Source of the DNA: an uncultured Christensenellaceae bacterium
Lineage (GTDB): Bacteria; Bacillota; Clostridia; Christensenellales; Borkfalkiaceae
DNA length: 64,000 bases
Direction: 5' to 3'
NCBI GenBank assembly: GCA_910586985.1
Contig: CAJUKK010000002.1
Coordinates: 121,677-185,676 of the forward strand
Under the pieces are notes generated by a model. The model made no database searches and had not been told where the DNA came from. It saw only the letters and a list, made by a program, of their open reading frames with translations. Shown here in pieces: positions 7,592 to 15,408 of the stretch. The translations under genes and the position numbers were made by a program. Positions within the stretch are counted from its first letter, which is position 1; every line of letters starts with the position of its first letter.

Positions 7592-8145
7592 TTATTCGGT
7601 ATTTTGCGGGGCCTCGTTGCCCCAGCAGTCCCAGCCGTCCGCTGCCTGACGTGCAAACAGCTCGATCCTCGGAAGGTCGCCCATGAGCTGGACGATCCTG
7701 TCGCGGACTTCGGCCGGCTTTTCGCTATGCCGCCCGCGCGGCGCTTCGACGATTTGTCGGACGCTTTTGCTTATGCGGTGCGGGTGGCCCTTCGTAGCGA
7801 GGAGGCAGAGCTCCGCGTTGCCTTGCACCCACCGGCCCAGACCAGCGAACACCCCCCCCCCCGTTTGGGATTCTGCTTCACCCAGCAGAAGGCGCAGGTC
7901 TTATACTTGAAGCCCCACGCGCGGATCGTGTCGAGCGCTTCCTGCAGTTTCGGCATTGTCGCCCACATGAACAGGATGCAGTCCTTCGCGGTGATTTCCT
8001 TGAGGGGCAGGGCGTTTATTTCGTCCTGCGTCATTGTGTCGTAGGGCATGGCGCCCATCTTTGCATTGCCGCCGAGCGTGTCGTTGTACGACCACGGAGG
8101 GTCGGCGTAGATTATTTCGTATTTTTTCTTCGGGAACGGGATCAT
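7592..8145 (-). pseudogene. MT-A70 family DNA methyltransferase, copy 2, out of frame at a poly-G tract
   Basis: Frame one (from ATG 8145) gives IPFPKKKYEIIYADPPWSY, CILFMWATMPKLQEAL and CAFCWVKQNPKRGGG, then runs into wrong-frame sequence ending at 7771. The rest of the enzyme (FAGLGRWVQGNAELCLLA to RIELFARQAADGWDCWG) continues in another frame to 7592. The switch falls exactly on an 11-G run (plus-strand C 7852-7862). Nine or twelve G would restore one open frame of about 184 residues, collinear with copies 1 and 3. All catalytic motifs are otherwise intact, so this is an off-phase or recently broken gene, or a homopolymer sequencing error. Confidence 0.88.
7852..7862. repeat. Eleven-base homopolymer (poly-G on coding strand) in MT-A70 copy 2
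   Basis: C11 on the plus strand. It lies after the codons for KQNPK and is the exact point where the reading frame switches. Restoring lengths are 9 or 12. Confidence 0.9.
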
Positions 8146-8720
8146 GTCGTTTCTCCTTGTTGTGGTTGTATTTGCGGGACTTCATTTCCCCAGCAGTCCC
8201 AGCCGGGCGTGGTTTCTCTGGCGAACAACTCGATCCTCGGAAGGTCCCCGAACAGTTCAACGATGCGGTCGCGGGTTTCCGCCGGCTTTTTGCTGTGCCG
8301 TTCTATGTGGCTTATAATCACGGACGAGACGGATCTGGACTTGCGTTCCAGAACTCGGCCGCGGGTGGCAAGCAGACAGATCTCCGCGTTTGACCGGGTA
8401 TAGTAGCCCATGCCTTTGAAAATTCCGTCGCTGTTCTTGTTTTGCTTCACCCAGCAGAAGGCGATCGTCTTATACTCGAAGCCCCACGCTTCGATCAGCT
8501 CAAGCGCTTCCCGGAGCATCGGGAACGTGGCCCACATAAACAGCGCGCAGCCGTCTCCGGCGGTGATAGAGTTCACCGGCATCTGTTTGAGGTCGTCGAG
8601 CGTCATGCAGCTGTAGTGCTTGTCGGCGCTGCGTTCTTTTCCTTTTTCCGACCAAACGCGGAACGCCCACGGCGGGTCGGCATAGATGACGTTGTACTTT
8701 TTGGCCGGGAAGGGGATCAC
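8142..8720 (-). CDS. MT-A70 family adenine-N6 DNA methyltransferase, copy 3
   Basis: 192 aa from GTG 8720, which overlaps the upstream stop as GTGA and has GGAGGCGC just before it; the first residues then match the paralogues (IPFPAKKYNVIYADPPWAF). DPPW, CALFMWATFPMLREAL, AFCWVKQNKNSDGIFKG and RIELFARETTPGWDCWG are all present. It has no homopolymer at the sites where copies 1 and 2 have G tracts, so it is the only one of the three that cannot slip there. Probable role: methylation of phage or host DNA, for anti-restriction or regulation. Confidence 0.92.
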   Translation of the reverse strand: MIPFPAKKYNVIYADPPWAFRVWSEKGKERSADKHYSCMTLDDLKQMPVNSITAGDGCALFMWATFPMLREALELIEAWGFEYKTIAFCWVKQNKNSDGIFKGMGYYTRSNAEICLLATRGRVLERKSRSVSSVIISHIERHSKKPAETRDRIVELFGDLPRIELFARETTPGWDCWGNEVPQIQPQQGETT

Positions 8721-9268
8721 GTTGCGCCTCCTTCCGGGCTCGGGCTTGCGATCCCGTAGAGGAGTTTCAGAACGCCGGCAACGCAGGGGATCCTGTACTG
8801 CGCAACATCGGCCTCTTTGACGTACTGTCGGCCGTATATTGCCTTCATGTTCTCCCAGACGTTCCACGGGACCCTGTAGAAGTTCTGGACGCCGAAGCAG
8901 AGGAGAACGAAGCAGAGCGCCCCGAGCTTCTCATGTTCGCGCAGGTCGTCCATCTGTTTGTCCGTCAACCGTGAGCGCTCGAAGCGGTCCGTGTCGGTTT
9001 GCTTTGCCTCGAAGCGTACCGCGCGGCCGCCTTGCATTGTCCCGCAAAAGTCGACCTGCGCCTTCTTTGTGTAGCAGGCGAGGAACTGGCCTTTCTTGTT
9101 CGGTTTTTGCAGCGGTTTCATGGGTTCCGGCGTTTTGTCTGCCTTCAGGATCCCGCGAGCTTCGTGCCAGTCAAGCGACGAGGCAATGATCTCCTCAAAC
9201 ATTTCACCCGCTTCTCTGGAACGCTGGCCGCGCGTCATACGCTTGTATTCTTCGAGCGTCATGTTCAT
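8717..9268 (-). CDS. RecU-like Holliday junction resolvase
   Basis: 183 aa. SREAGEMFEEII near the N-terminus, then KAQVDFCGTMQGGRAVRFEAKQT with the Asp and Glu-x-Lys of the restriction-endonuclease-like core, then LTDKQMDDLREHEKLGA and FYRVPWNVWENM, match the order of motifs in phage and Bacillota RecU-type resolvases. It would cut four-way junctions during phage recombination. Starts at ATG 9268; an internal ATG two codons later is also possible. A small overlap with both neighbours. Confidence 0.82.
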   Translation of the reverse strand: MNMTLEEYKRMTRGQRSREAGEMFEEIIASSLDWHEARGILKADKTPEPMKPLQKPNKKGQFLACYTKKAQVDFCGTMQGGRAVRFEAKQTDTDRFERSRLTDKQMDDLREHEKLGALCFVLLCFGVQNFYRVPWNVWENMKAIYGRQYVKEADVAQYRIPCVAGVLKLLYGIASPSPEGGAT

Positions 9269-9744
9269 TTTTTGCCCCCTTCGGAGACAAGTGCGGCGCT
9301 CCTGATTTTTTGGACGATCGGCGCGAAGGCGTTCGCGATTATATCGACCAGCGGCGAGAACGTCGAGACGAGGATGTCCTTGTATGCTGCGCGGGCTGCT
9401 TCGTTCACTGCCGGCGCGGTTCCGGTTTTGAGCTCTCCGTCATAGACGCGGATGCCGTTCCGGACTGCCGTCGCGATTTCTGCCTGCATCCCTTTGCTGG
9501 GTTTATCGAGCCCGAACACCCAGATCTCCGAACAGAGAAGGAGGAGCTGCTTGCCTGCTTCCAGACCCGCCGCCCGTTCCTTTTTGTCGTTGTCGTCGGC
9601 CCAGCGCGTGAAGTAGACGTGCGGGGCGATCGGTATGTAGCCGGCAGCGAAGGCGGCGGCGCAGTGCTCGAGCGCGTCCTTCGTGTTCTTTTCTACGTCG
9701 CCCCGGTAGGGCGAACAGATATAAACGAGTTTTTTGTTCTTCAT
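9265..9744 (-). CDS. DUF4406/nucleoside 2-deoxyribosyltransferase-like protein
   Basis: 159 aa. VYICSPYRGDVEKNTKDAL at the start, AAGYIPIAPHVYFTRW, then LLLLCSEIWVFGLDKPSKGM and AEIATAVRNGIRVY follow the layout of the deoxyribosyltransferase-like superfamily (SPYRGD; GM-x-E-I). In phages such proteins are thought to act in nucleotide salvage or modification. The C-terminal 45 residues form an additional helical tail. Substrate unknown. Confidence 0.78.
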   Translation of the reverse strand: MKNKKLVYICSPYRGDVEKNTKDALEHCAAAFAAGYIPIAPHVYFTRWADDNDKKERAAGLEAGKQLLLLCSEIWVFGLDKPSKGMQAEIATAVRNGIRVYDGELKTGTAPAVNEAARAAYKDILVSTFSPLVDIIANAFAPIVQKIRSAALVSEGGKK

Positions 9745-9754
9745 GGTTGTCTCC

Positions 9755-10711
9755 TTATTTGCTCCGCCAGCTGTTGCCGGTTGTTACGATCGCCGCACAC
9801 ATTTCGCGGAGACGGTCGATGGTCGCGTCCGCAGTTGTGTCGTCGTTTGTCTCTTTCGGTGTGAGGCGGCGGAGCAGTTCCGCCTCCGAGTAGTTCGTTG
9901 TGATTATGGTCGGCATGAGTGCCTCGTAGCGGGCGTTGATGATCGCGTAGATTCGCGAGATCGCCCACTCGGTCGCTTGTTCTTTTCCGAGGTCGTCGAC
10001 TATGAGAAGTGAGACGTCGGTGTATGCGTCCAGAATGTCGGCCGCGTCGTACCCACCGCCGAAGCGCTGGCGCGTGTTTGTGTAGGTGGACTTGATTCGC
10101 TCGAGCAGGTCGATCATCGTCATACAGATAACGGGGATCCCTTGGTTCATGAGCTTGTTCGCGATCGCCGCGACGAGGTGGGTCTTGCCCGTTCCTTTCG
10201 GGCCCGTTATGAACAGCCCGTTCCTGCCGGGGTTCGGGTGCTCTTTCGTCGGGAGCTTTTCCCTGAAGGTGTCCGCGTACTTTTGGCAGAGGAGGGCGGC
10301 TTTTTGGTTTTCGTCCGTGAGCTCGAACGTCTCGAAGGTTCTCAGACGGAAGCGGGCGCCGATTCCGCTCTGGCCGACGATCTTCCTGACGCGCTCCTGT
10401 AGTTGGCGGTTGCGTTCAGCTTCTTCCTTGCGTTTTTTTTCGGCGAGGCGTTCAGCTTCTTCACGCTTCTCTTTTTCGATTGCCTTCTCGCAGGTGCATC
10501 TCTCGGCGCCGATCCAGTGGATCGTCGTCCCGAGCTCGAAGCCGTGAGCGTAGAGGGTGCGCCCGCAAAATTCGCACTTAACGGGCGGAGGCGGCGGGGC
10601 GGCCTTCGGGTATCTTTTGAGGCGTTCGGTTTCGTCTCCGAAGATCTCGTAGGGCTTACTCTGCCGCGTGGAAGCCTGTGACTGCGGGTTCTGCTTTTTT
10701 GCTTCGTCCAT
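9755..10711 (-). CDS. DnaC/IstB-type helicase loader ATPase
   Basis: 318 aa. AAA+ ATPase that loads replicative helicase at the phage origin. An N-terminal zinc segment (CEFCGRTLYAHG, then ERCTCEKAIEK) and a long charged coiled coil (about residues 80-120) precede the ATPase: Walker A GPKGTGKTHL, Walker B SLLIVDDLGKE, and sensor-1 TIITTNYSEAEL. I place the start at ATG 10711; GTG 10723 lies on the GGAGG ribosome site. The first 56 bases overlap the end of the replication initiator gene, a usual pairing in phages. Confidence 0.9.
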   Translation of the reverse strand: MDEAKKQNPQSQASTRQSKPYEIFGDETERLKRYPKAAPPPPPVKCEFCGRTLYAHGFELGTTIHWIGAERCTCEKAIEKEKREEAERLAEKKRKEEAERNRQLQERVRKIVGQSGIGARFRLRTFETFELTDENQKAALLCQKYADTFREKLPTKEHPNPGRNGLFITGPKGTGKTHLVAAIANKLMNQGIPVICMTMIDLLERIKSTYTNTRQRFGGGYDAADILDAYTDVSLLIVDDLGKEQATEWAISRIYAIINARYEALMPTIITTNYSEAELLRRLTPKETNDDTTADATIDRLREMCAAIVTTGNSWRSK

Positions 10712-11486
10712 TTGCGGATGCACCTCCTTCGGGTTTTATTTCAAGCGGCTCATCTTCCCAGCGCTTCTGGTTGAGCCATGTCAGCGGGTTCGGTATGTAG
10801 AGCCCGTTCTCTTTCGTCCATTGTGGCGACTGCTTCTGGGTCCTGAGCGCTGTCATGATTTTCTCAAACAGCTCGGGCTTCGGTTTCAAACGCTTCCAGA
10901 CGTCGGAGCATTTTGCTTTCCCGACCTTTTTCGGGTATTCCGCCCAGAACTCCGCGAACGTCTCCGCAGCCGTCGCAGACGGGGCGGGGTTGGTTTGGTT
11001 AGGTACGGTATGTTCGGTAATGTTGGTTGTGTTTGGTTGGTTAGGTATGGTTGGTTGGTTATGTACGTTCGGAAGCCGTGCGCGTTCCGTTGGAGTTCCG
11101 TCGGAAGTCTGCGGAAGTTCGCCCGCGCGGCGCGCTTCTGCCGCTGCCGTGCGTTTTCTCTCTCGGTCTTTCGCGCGTTTTTCGAGCAGTTTGCCGGCGT
11201 ATTCATCCCAGTCGTGGAGCATGAGCCCCGCGTCTGTTTTGTCGATATATCCGCTGTCGATTAAAGCGTCGAGAAGCCGCTGAGGATCGCCGTCATATAC
11301 AGCCGCGTCCGCTATGTCGACGGCCTCGTAACGGTCGAGACTTCCGTCCTGTGCGTAGTTGAGCGCCCACCACCAGATGAAGTGAAGGTACCCGACCGCA
11401 GTCGGAAGTTGAACATCAAGCAGCCGCGCCAGCTTCTTTGTTTTCGGGTGCTGTCCCAGCTCCTGATGGCTTTCGATCCATGCCAT
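10656..11486 (-). CDS. Phage replication initiation protein (DnaD-like/replisome organiser)
   Basis: 276 aa. The N-terminus WIESHQELGQHPKTKKLARLL, then GYLHFIWWWALNYAQDG and LMLHDWDEYAGKLLEKRA, is the winged-helix DNA-binding domain found in many Bacillota phage initiators. A linker of Asn, Gln, Pro and Thr (residues about 140-165) is encoded by repeated DNA. The C-terminal part has FAEFWAEYPKKVGKAKCSDVWKRL and WLNQKRWEDEP, the conserved C-terminal region of such initiators. Partner of the downstream loader ATPase. Confidence 0.85.
   Translation of the reverse strand: MAWIESHQELGQHPKTKKLARLLDVQLPTAVGYLHFIWWWALNYAQDGSLDRYEAVDIADAAVYDGDPQRLLDALIDSGYIDKTDAGLMLHDWDEYAGKLLEKRAKDRERKRTAAAEARRAGELPQTSDGTPTERARLPNVHNQPTIPNQPNTTNITEHTVPNQTNPAPSATAAETFAEFWAEYPKKVGKAKCSDVWKRLKPKPELFEKIMTALRTQKQSPQWTKENGLYIPNPLTWLNQKRWEDEPLEIKPEGGASANGRSKKAEPAVTGFHAAE
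10986..11068. repeat. GGTTGGTTAGGTA-type repeats inside the initiator gene; candidate origin
   Basis: The stretch has TTTGGTTAGGTA (10994-11005), TTTGGTTGGTTAGGTA (11032-11046) and GGTTGGTTGGTTATGTACG (11048-11066) with related spacers. It encodes the disordered linker of the initiator. It is less GC-rich than its surroundings. Repeated binding sites inside the initiator gene are the arrangement known from lambda O and several Bacillota phages; here that role is inference. Confidence 0.45.
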
Positions 11487-11507
11487 GTTTTTGCCTCCTT
11501 TTTCTCG

Positions 11508-11927
11508 TTAGAACGGGAGATCGCTGTCGTCGTCAAACGGCTGCAAGTGCGGCGTCTCCGGCGGTGCGTTGTCCTCGTTGGGTTGTTGGTTTCCGCCCGT
11601 GTCGGACGGTCTGCTGTCTGTCAGATACACGCTCTGAACGCGAAGCTCGTGAGCTTTGCGCTCGTTCCCTTGGGCGTCAGTATATTTGCGATTTTTGGGT
11701 CTGCCCTCGACGATAATGAGGCGGCCCTTCTTGCAGTTTCGCGCTATAAACTCCGCCGTCCCGCGCCATGCGACGCACTCGACGAAGTCGGTCTCGCGTT
11801 CTCCGTCGCGGTTTGCGAAGTCCTCCTGTGAAGCGAGAGAGAAGGAGCAGACGCTCGTCCCGTTCGCTGTGGTTCTGAGTTCGGGGTCTGCCGTCAGGCG
11901 TCCCTCAGTGATTTGTTTATTGAGCAT
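11508..11927 (-). CDS. ssb: Single-stranded DNA-binding protein
   Basis: 139 aa. OB-fold SSB that coats ssDNA in replication and recombination. MLNKQITEGRLTADPELR, then FSLASQEDFANRDGERETDF and WRGTAEFIARNCKKG-LIIVEGR follow the family order; a disordered Pro/Asn-rich linker leads to the acidic tip DDDSDLPF, which docks partner proteins. The length is typical. Lies between the annealing protein and the initiator in the phage operon. Confidence 0.95.
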   Translation of the reverse strand: MLNKQITEGRLTADPELRTTANGTSVCSFSLASQEDFANRDGERETDFVECVAWRGTAEFIARNCKKGRLIIVEGRPKNRKYTDAQGNERKAHELRVQSVYLTDSRPSDTGGNQQPNEDNAPPETPHLQPFDDDSDLPF

Positions 11928-11933
11928 GTCGTT

Positions 11934-12860
11934 TTACCTCCCGACCGGTTGACGGTTGTCGTCGTAGTATTTGCAGACGGCGTCGTATTCCTCGCGCGTC
12001 ATGGTGTTGAGTTCCTTCTTGCCGTAGCGCTCGAGAACGTACTCGGCGACCTGCTCCTTCGTGCATCCCGCCGCCTCGGCTTTCTTGTAAAGTCGGTTGA
12101 TTTGCGGATCGGAGAGCGGGCGAGGTTCCTGTTTTTCGGTCTGAGCGCCTGTCTGCGGCCTGTTTGCCTCGTTCTGGCCCGCGGCGGGTATTTCCCCGGC
12201 GTCGCCGCTTGCGTCATTCTGGGCGATTTGCGGGGCGTTGAAGCGGCAAGCGAAGAAGCTGACGAGGCAGTTCCGAAGGGCCGCCGCCCGGGCGTCCTTG
12301 ACGTTCTTTGTGCTGGTTCCGACGGCGTGGAGGTGGGTGAGCTCGTAGTCGTCGGGGGTTTCAATGTTTCGGAGTTCAACGAGGAGCTCCGCCTCGTACA
12401 CCCAGAGCGTCTGGTTTGACTTCGTCAGGTTGTACGTCCTGCAGTAAAGCGAGGAGCCGTTTGCGTCGTGCTGCGCTGCGGTTTCCGAGACAATTCTCCA
12501 GTCGATGCCGTAGGTGTTCAGGTACGACAGCAGCGTCGCAGCCGCGTCCGCTGGTGTTATTTCCTCAACAGTTACCTCTGCCGGCTTGATTCCCGCAACG
12601 GGATCCTCGGCGATCGCCTTCTTGATTTCTTCCGCGGCCGCTTCCGTGAGGGGGATGCAGACGTGCGATAACGGGGCTGCGAGCCTTTTGATCTCGAGGA
12701 TCTTCTCTGTCAGCGTTTGCGTTTTCTTGGGTTTGCGCTGCTTAGAGCCCGTGTTTTGCGTTTTCTGGGCCTTTCCCGTCGTGGCGTTCGTTCCCCCGTC
12801 CGTCGGCGTCTTGACCGTTTGTGTGCCGTTTTTCGGCGTATTTTGGGCGGATGCGCTCAT
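11934..12860 (-). CDS. Erf/RecT-like single-strand annealing protein (probable)
   Basis: 308 aa. A Thr/Lys/Gln-rich disordered N-terminus (1-50) is followed by a core with LSYLNTYGIDWRIVSETAA, TLWVYEAELLVEL, and VGTSTKNVKDARAAALRN, then a flexible linker and a C-terminal helical module (LSDPQINRLYKKAEAAGC to MTREEYDAVCKYYDD) of the type that ends many Erf and RecT proteins. Place beside ssb and the resolvase supports recombination. The core match is loose; a different phage DNA-metabolism protein is possible. Confidence 0.58.
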   Translation of the reverse strand: MSASAQNTPKNGTQTVKTPTDGGTNATTGKAQKTQNTGSKQRKPKKTQTLTEKILEIKRLAAPLSHVCIPLTEAAAEEIKKAIAEDPVAGIKPAEVTVEEITPADAAATLLSYLNTYGIDWRIVSETAAQHDANGSSLYCRTYNLTKSNQTLWVYEAELLVELRNIETPDDYELTHLHAVGTSTKNVKDARAAALRNCLVSFFACRFNAPQIAQNDASGDAGEIPAAGQNEANRPQTGAQTEKQEPRPLSDPQINRLYKKAEAAGCTKEQVAEYVLERYGKKELNTMTREEYDAVCKYYDDNRQPVGR

Positions 12861-13267
12861 TGTCTCGACCTCCCTCTGTAAATTTCGATGACTTCGGTGC
12901 TCGGGAAGGTGATTTTGATGAAGTTGTCGTCCGCTTCGAGGGTTGCCTCGCCGGGACCGATAACAACGACGCCGCTCGTGCCGTTGAGCTTGTCAACCGT
13001 CGGGGCGAGCTCGAGGGGGAGCAGGATGAAGCGGTTCGTCTCGACGTCGAACTTCTGGCCGTTGTTCGCTATGTAGGGACCGTGAATTATCGAGGAGCCG
13101 ATGAACGTCGCGGCGACCTCGTGGCCTGTGCCTTTGTCCTTAATCTTCCCGCCGCCCGTGTGGACGATCTGGGCGATGTCGTTCTTCAGTCTGTCGGGTG
13201 CGATCCGTTTCGCGTCTCCGATATAGAATCCGACGGCGCTCTTGATGGTTTCCTTGATTTTTTGCAT
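12857..13267 (-). CDS. Hypothetical phage protein
   Basis: 136 aa. Mixed alpha/beta with GTGHEVAATFIGSSIIHGP and FILLPLELAPTVDKL. The overlap of its stop with the annealing-protein start (12857-12860) shows translational coupling. No domain recognised; the coupling hints at a role in the recombination module. Confidence 0.65.
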   Translation of the reverse strand: MQKIKETIKSAVGFYIGDAKRIAPDRLKNDIAQIVHTGGGKIKDKGTGHEVAATFIGSSIIHGPYIANNGQKFDVETNRFILLPLELAPTVDKLNGTSGVVVIGPGEATLEADDNFIKITFPSTEVIEIYRGRSRQ

Positions 13268-13291
13268 TTTGTGTTTGCCTCCTTTTGGCTT

Positions 13292-13456
13292 TTAATTTTT
13301 GAGATTTTTGAGTTTTTTCTTTGCCTGCCATTCCGCGAACTCTCTTTGGATCTTCGGATCCTCGAAGGCGGTGCGGGTGGCTCTGAGAAGCGCGGCGCCC
13401 AGACGTTCGCGGTCGTGCTGTGGGATTTTCTCTGCGATCACTTTTGGTCCATTCAT
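13292..13456 (-). CDS. Small hypothetical protein (54 aa)
   Basis: Starts at ATG 13456 with AGGAGGCGCG just upstream and ends at TAA 13292-13294. Residues: MNGPKVIAEKIPQHDRERLG at the start, RTAFEDPKIQREFAEWQA in the middle, and a basic KKKLKNLKN tail. A compact helical peptide. Good ribosome site, fit between flanking operon genes, and overlap with the upstream stop support it. Family unknown. Confidence 0.7.
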   Translation of the reverse strand: MNGPKVIAEKIPQHDRERLGAALLRATRTAFEDPKIQREFAEWQAKKKLKNLKN

Positions 13457-13785
13457 TCGCGCCTCCTTTTGTTGATTAGAGCCGCCGCCCGTCGCGCGAT
13501 CCTGTTCGCGTACTTTTTCCGCGTCCGGCGCTTCTTTGCGTGAAGCATGAGGTGCAGCTCTTTTTTGGTTGCTTGGGTTCTGATGGTTTCCTCGATCCCG
13601 CGGGCGATTTTAAGCATGCCCTCGGCGATCTTCTTGACTGTTACGGCCACCCGGGCGAGCGCTTTGCTTGCCGCTTCGATCTGCTCGAAGGTGGCGCCAT
13701 GTTTGTTTGCGATTTCGGCGAGCTTTTCCGCCGCGTCTGGCGTGGCTTCCGGGTATCGTTCGATGATTTCCTGCTTCGTGATCAT
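13453..13785 (-). CDS. Small basic hypothetical protein
   Basis: 110 aa. First half is helical (EIIERYPEATPDAAEKLAEI); second half is strongly basic (KKRRTRKKYANRIARRAA), suggesting nucleic-acid contact. Overlaps the start of the 54-aa gene downstream. No known domain. Confidence 0.65.
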   Translation of the reverse strand: MITKQEIIERYPEATPDAAEKLAEIANKHGATFEQIEAASKALARVAVTVKKIAEGMLKIARGIEETIRTQATKKELHLMLHAKKRRTRKKYANRIARRAAALINKRRRE

Positions 13786-13812
13786 GTTGCTGTTTTGTCT
13801 CCTTGGTGGCGT

Positions 13813-14049
13813 TTAAGCAACATTGTCCGCAAAAAAAAGAACTATGTCGAAGTCGAAGGTTTTGCAGATCGTTCTGATTTCCGACAGGTAGAAGTCGGAG
13901 GAGCCGTTGATCTTCTGCGAGAGGGTCGCCTCTGTTACTTCGATGGCGGCCGCGACGTCGCGCAGGGTGAGACCCTTGCCGGCCATGGCGAGCTTGAACG
14001 CCTTATAGGGAACGTGGCGCTGCTTTGCGTTTTCGGTTTTCTTTGACAT
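13813..14049 (-). CDS. XRE/Cro-type HTH protein
   Basis: 78 aa. One helix-turn-helix: FKLAMAGKGLTLRDVAAAIE, then VTEATLSQKINGSSDFYLSE, the standard five-helix Cro/CI layout. No other domain. Encoded in the leftward operon opposite the rightward repressor at 17144, so it is a plausible Cro/antirepressor-type switch partner acting at the divergent promoter region near 17.05 kb. Confidence 0.85.
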   Translation of the reverse strand: MSKKTENAKQRHVPYKAFKLAMAGKGLTLRDVAAAIEVTEATLSQKINGSSDFYLSEIRTICKTFDFDIVLFFADNVA

Positions 14050-14066
14050 GTTTTTGCCTCCTTTTT

Positions 14067-14528
14067 TTAATTTCCAGCCTTACGCCATGCGGCTTCTCGG
14101 CGTGATTTTTCTGCCAGTGCTTCGGCCTCATCTGTCTCTGCTAAAAATACCGTATAGGGAGCGCTGAGGCCCGTGATCGCTGCCTGTAAAAGATCCGTGA
14201 TGTCGTCCCTGAACTCTCCGGACGCGGCGACGTATTTCTCGCGGGCGTCCCAGAGGTCGAGAAGCCTCTCGCGTTCTTTTGCTGTGATCATGTCCCAGCC
14301 GTAGGCGGTGTCTATTTCTCCGCGGCTGCTGTAGACGTCGAGATCTTTGAACGCCAGCGCCATGTCGGCAGCTTCCTTTTTGCTTCTGGCGTTGATTTTC
14401 TTCTTTTTGTAGCGGAGGATGGCGTCGCTGATTACGGCGCCCGCCTCCGAGATGTTTTTGCGGATCTGTTTTGCTTTTTCAATGTTTTCGGGAAGGTCGT
14501 CCCAGTTGTACGTCTCGGGGTTTATCAT
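14067..14528 (-). CDS. Hypothetical helical phage protein
   Basis: 153 aa, almost wholly helical and charged (RERLLDLWDAREKYVAASGE; TDEAEALAEKSRREAAWRK). Its start overlaps the upstream stop. No recognised domain. Confidence 0.65.
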   Translation of the reverse strand: MINPETYNWDDLPENIEKAKQIRKNISEAGAVISDAILRYKKKKINARSKKEAADMALAFKDLDVYSSRGEIDTAYGWDMITAKERERLLDLWDAREKYVAASGEFRDDITDLLQAAITGLSAPYTVFLAETDEAEALAEKSRREAAWRKAGN

Positions 14529-15397
14529 TTGTCGCTGCCTCCTTTGTATTCGTGGACGAGTGTCCTGAAATGGAAGCAGACGATGTTGTAGCCGCCGGCG
14601 CCGATCGTTTCAACCTTTGCGCGGCCCTCGGTTCCGGAGATGATTCCGTTGATGTCGCCCTTGCCGCCGATTCTCAAGTCTGCCGCGTCCGTGATCGTTC
14701 CGACGACGCGGGTGATCCTGCTGACTATGTCGACGAGCTTCGCCTTTTTTTCTTCCTCGATAATCTTCTCCAGCCATGCCTGACGCTCCTGCACGTCGCG
14801 GATGTCTTTCATCCTGAAGATTATGCTGTCGCCGGACTTGTTGAGCTTTTCGCGGATGGTTTCATAGTCGAGCCCGTTTTCCTTGAGGAGTTTGTCGACC
14901 GGTCCGGAGGGGTAGAGGTTCAGAAGGTCGCCGTCGCTTGGTTCTTCGCCTTTGTGGTACTGGTTGTGTATGTTGCGCGAGCGTTCGTATTCCGGCAGCG
15001 TTTTCCACGCTTCCAGCCGAACGGCGCGGGCCTTCGCTCTCAGGTCCTTCTCGTAGTCGCAGAACTCCGCGAAGCGGTTCGTGTAGTATGTGATCGCGCG
15101 GGCCTTCCATTGTTCGAGGAAGTCTTTGATGACTTGCGGGGCGTTGGCTTCAATGAAGGCATCGCGGCTTATGTATTCGCCGAGCTTTTCCTCCCAGTTT
15201 TTGAGGACCTTCTCGGCGTCGCGGAGCTTTTCCTGTGCGCTTTTGATGTCGTCGCGCTTGATCTCAATATCGAAGGCAGGGGCGCCTTTTGCGATCAGTC
15301 TGTCAAGTGCGGCGAGGTGCTTCTGGATCACTGCCTGCCGTTTTTGGACGGCGGTCGTCGCGTTGATTACTTTCAGCTCGAGTTCTTTCCTTGTCAT
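14525..15397 (-). CDS. Hypothetical protein with long coiled coil
   Basis: 290 aa from ATG 15397 with GGAGGC upstream; the longer open frame overlaps the neighbouring gene. Residues about 1-80 are heptad-like (AVIQKHLAALDRLIAKG, KSAQEKLRDAEKVLKNWEEK). The C-terminal 80 residues (SRITRVVGTITDAADLRIGG, then FHFRTLVHEY) form a separate small domain. Proteins with this layout are common in clostridial prophages but have no assigned activity that I know. Confidence 0.68.
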   Translation of the reverse strand: MTRKELELKVINATTAVQKRQAVIQKHLAALDRLIAKGAPAFDIEIKRDDIKSAQEKLRDAEKVLKNWEEKLGEYISRDAFIEANAPQVIKDFLEQWKARAITYYTNRFAEFCDYEKDLRAKARAVRLEAWKTLPEYERSRNIHNQYHKGEEPSDGDLLNLYPSGPVDKLLKENGLDYETIREKLNKSGDSIIFRMKDIRDVQERQAWLEKIIEEEKKAKLVDIVSRITRVVGTITDAADLRIGGKGDINGIISGTEGRAKVETIGAGGYNIVCFHFRTLVHEYKGGSDK

Positions 15398-15408
15398 GGT
15401 TTGCCTCC

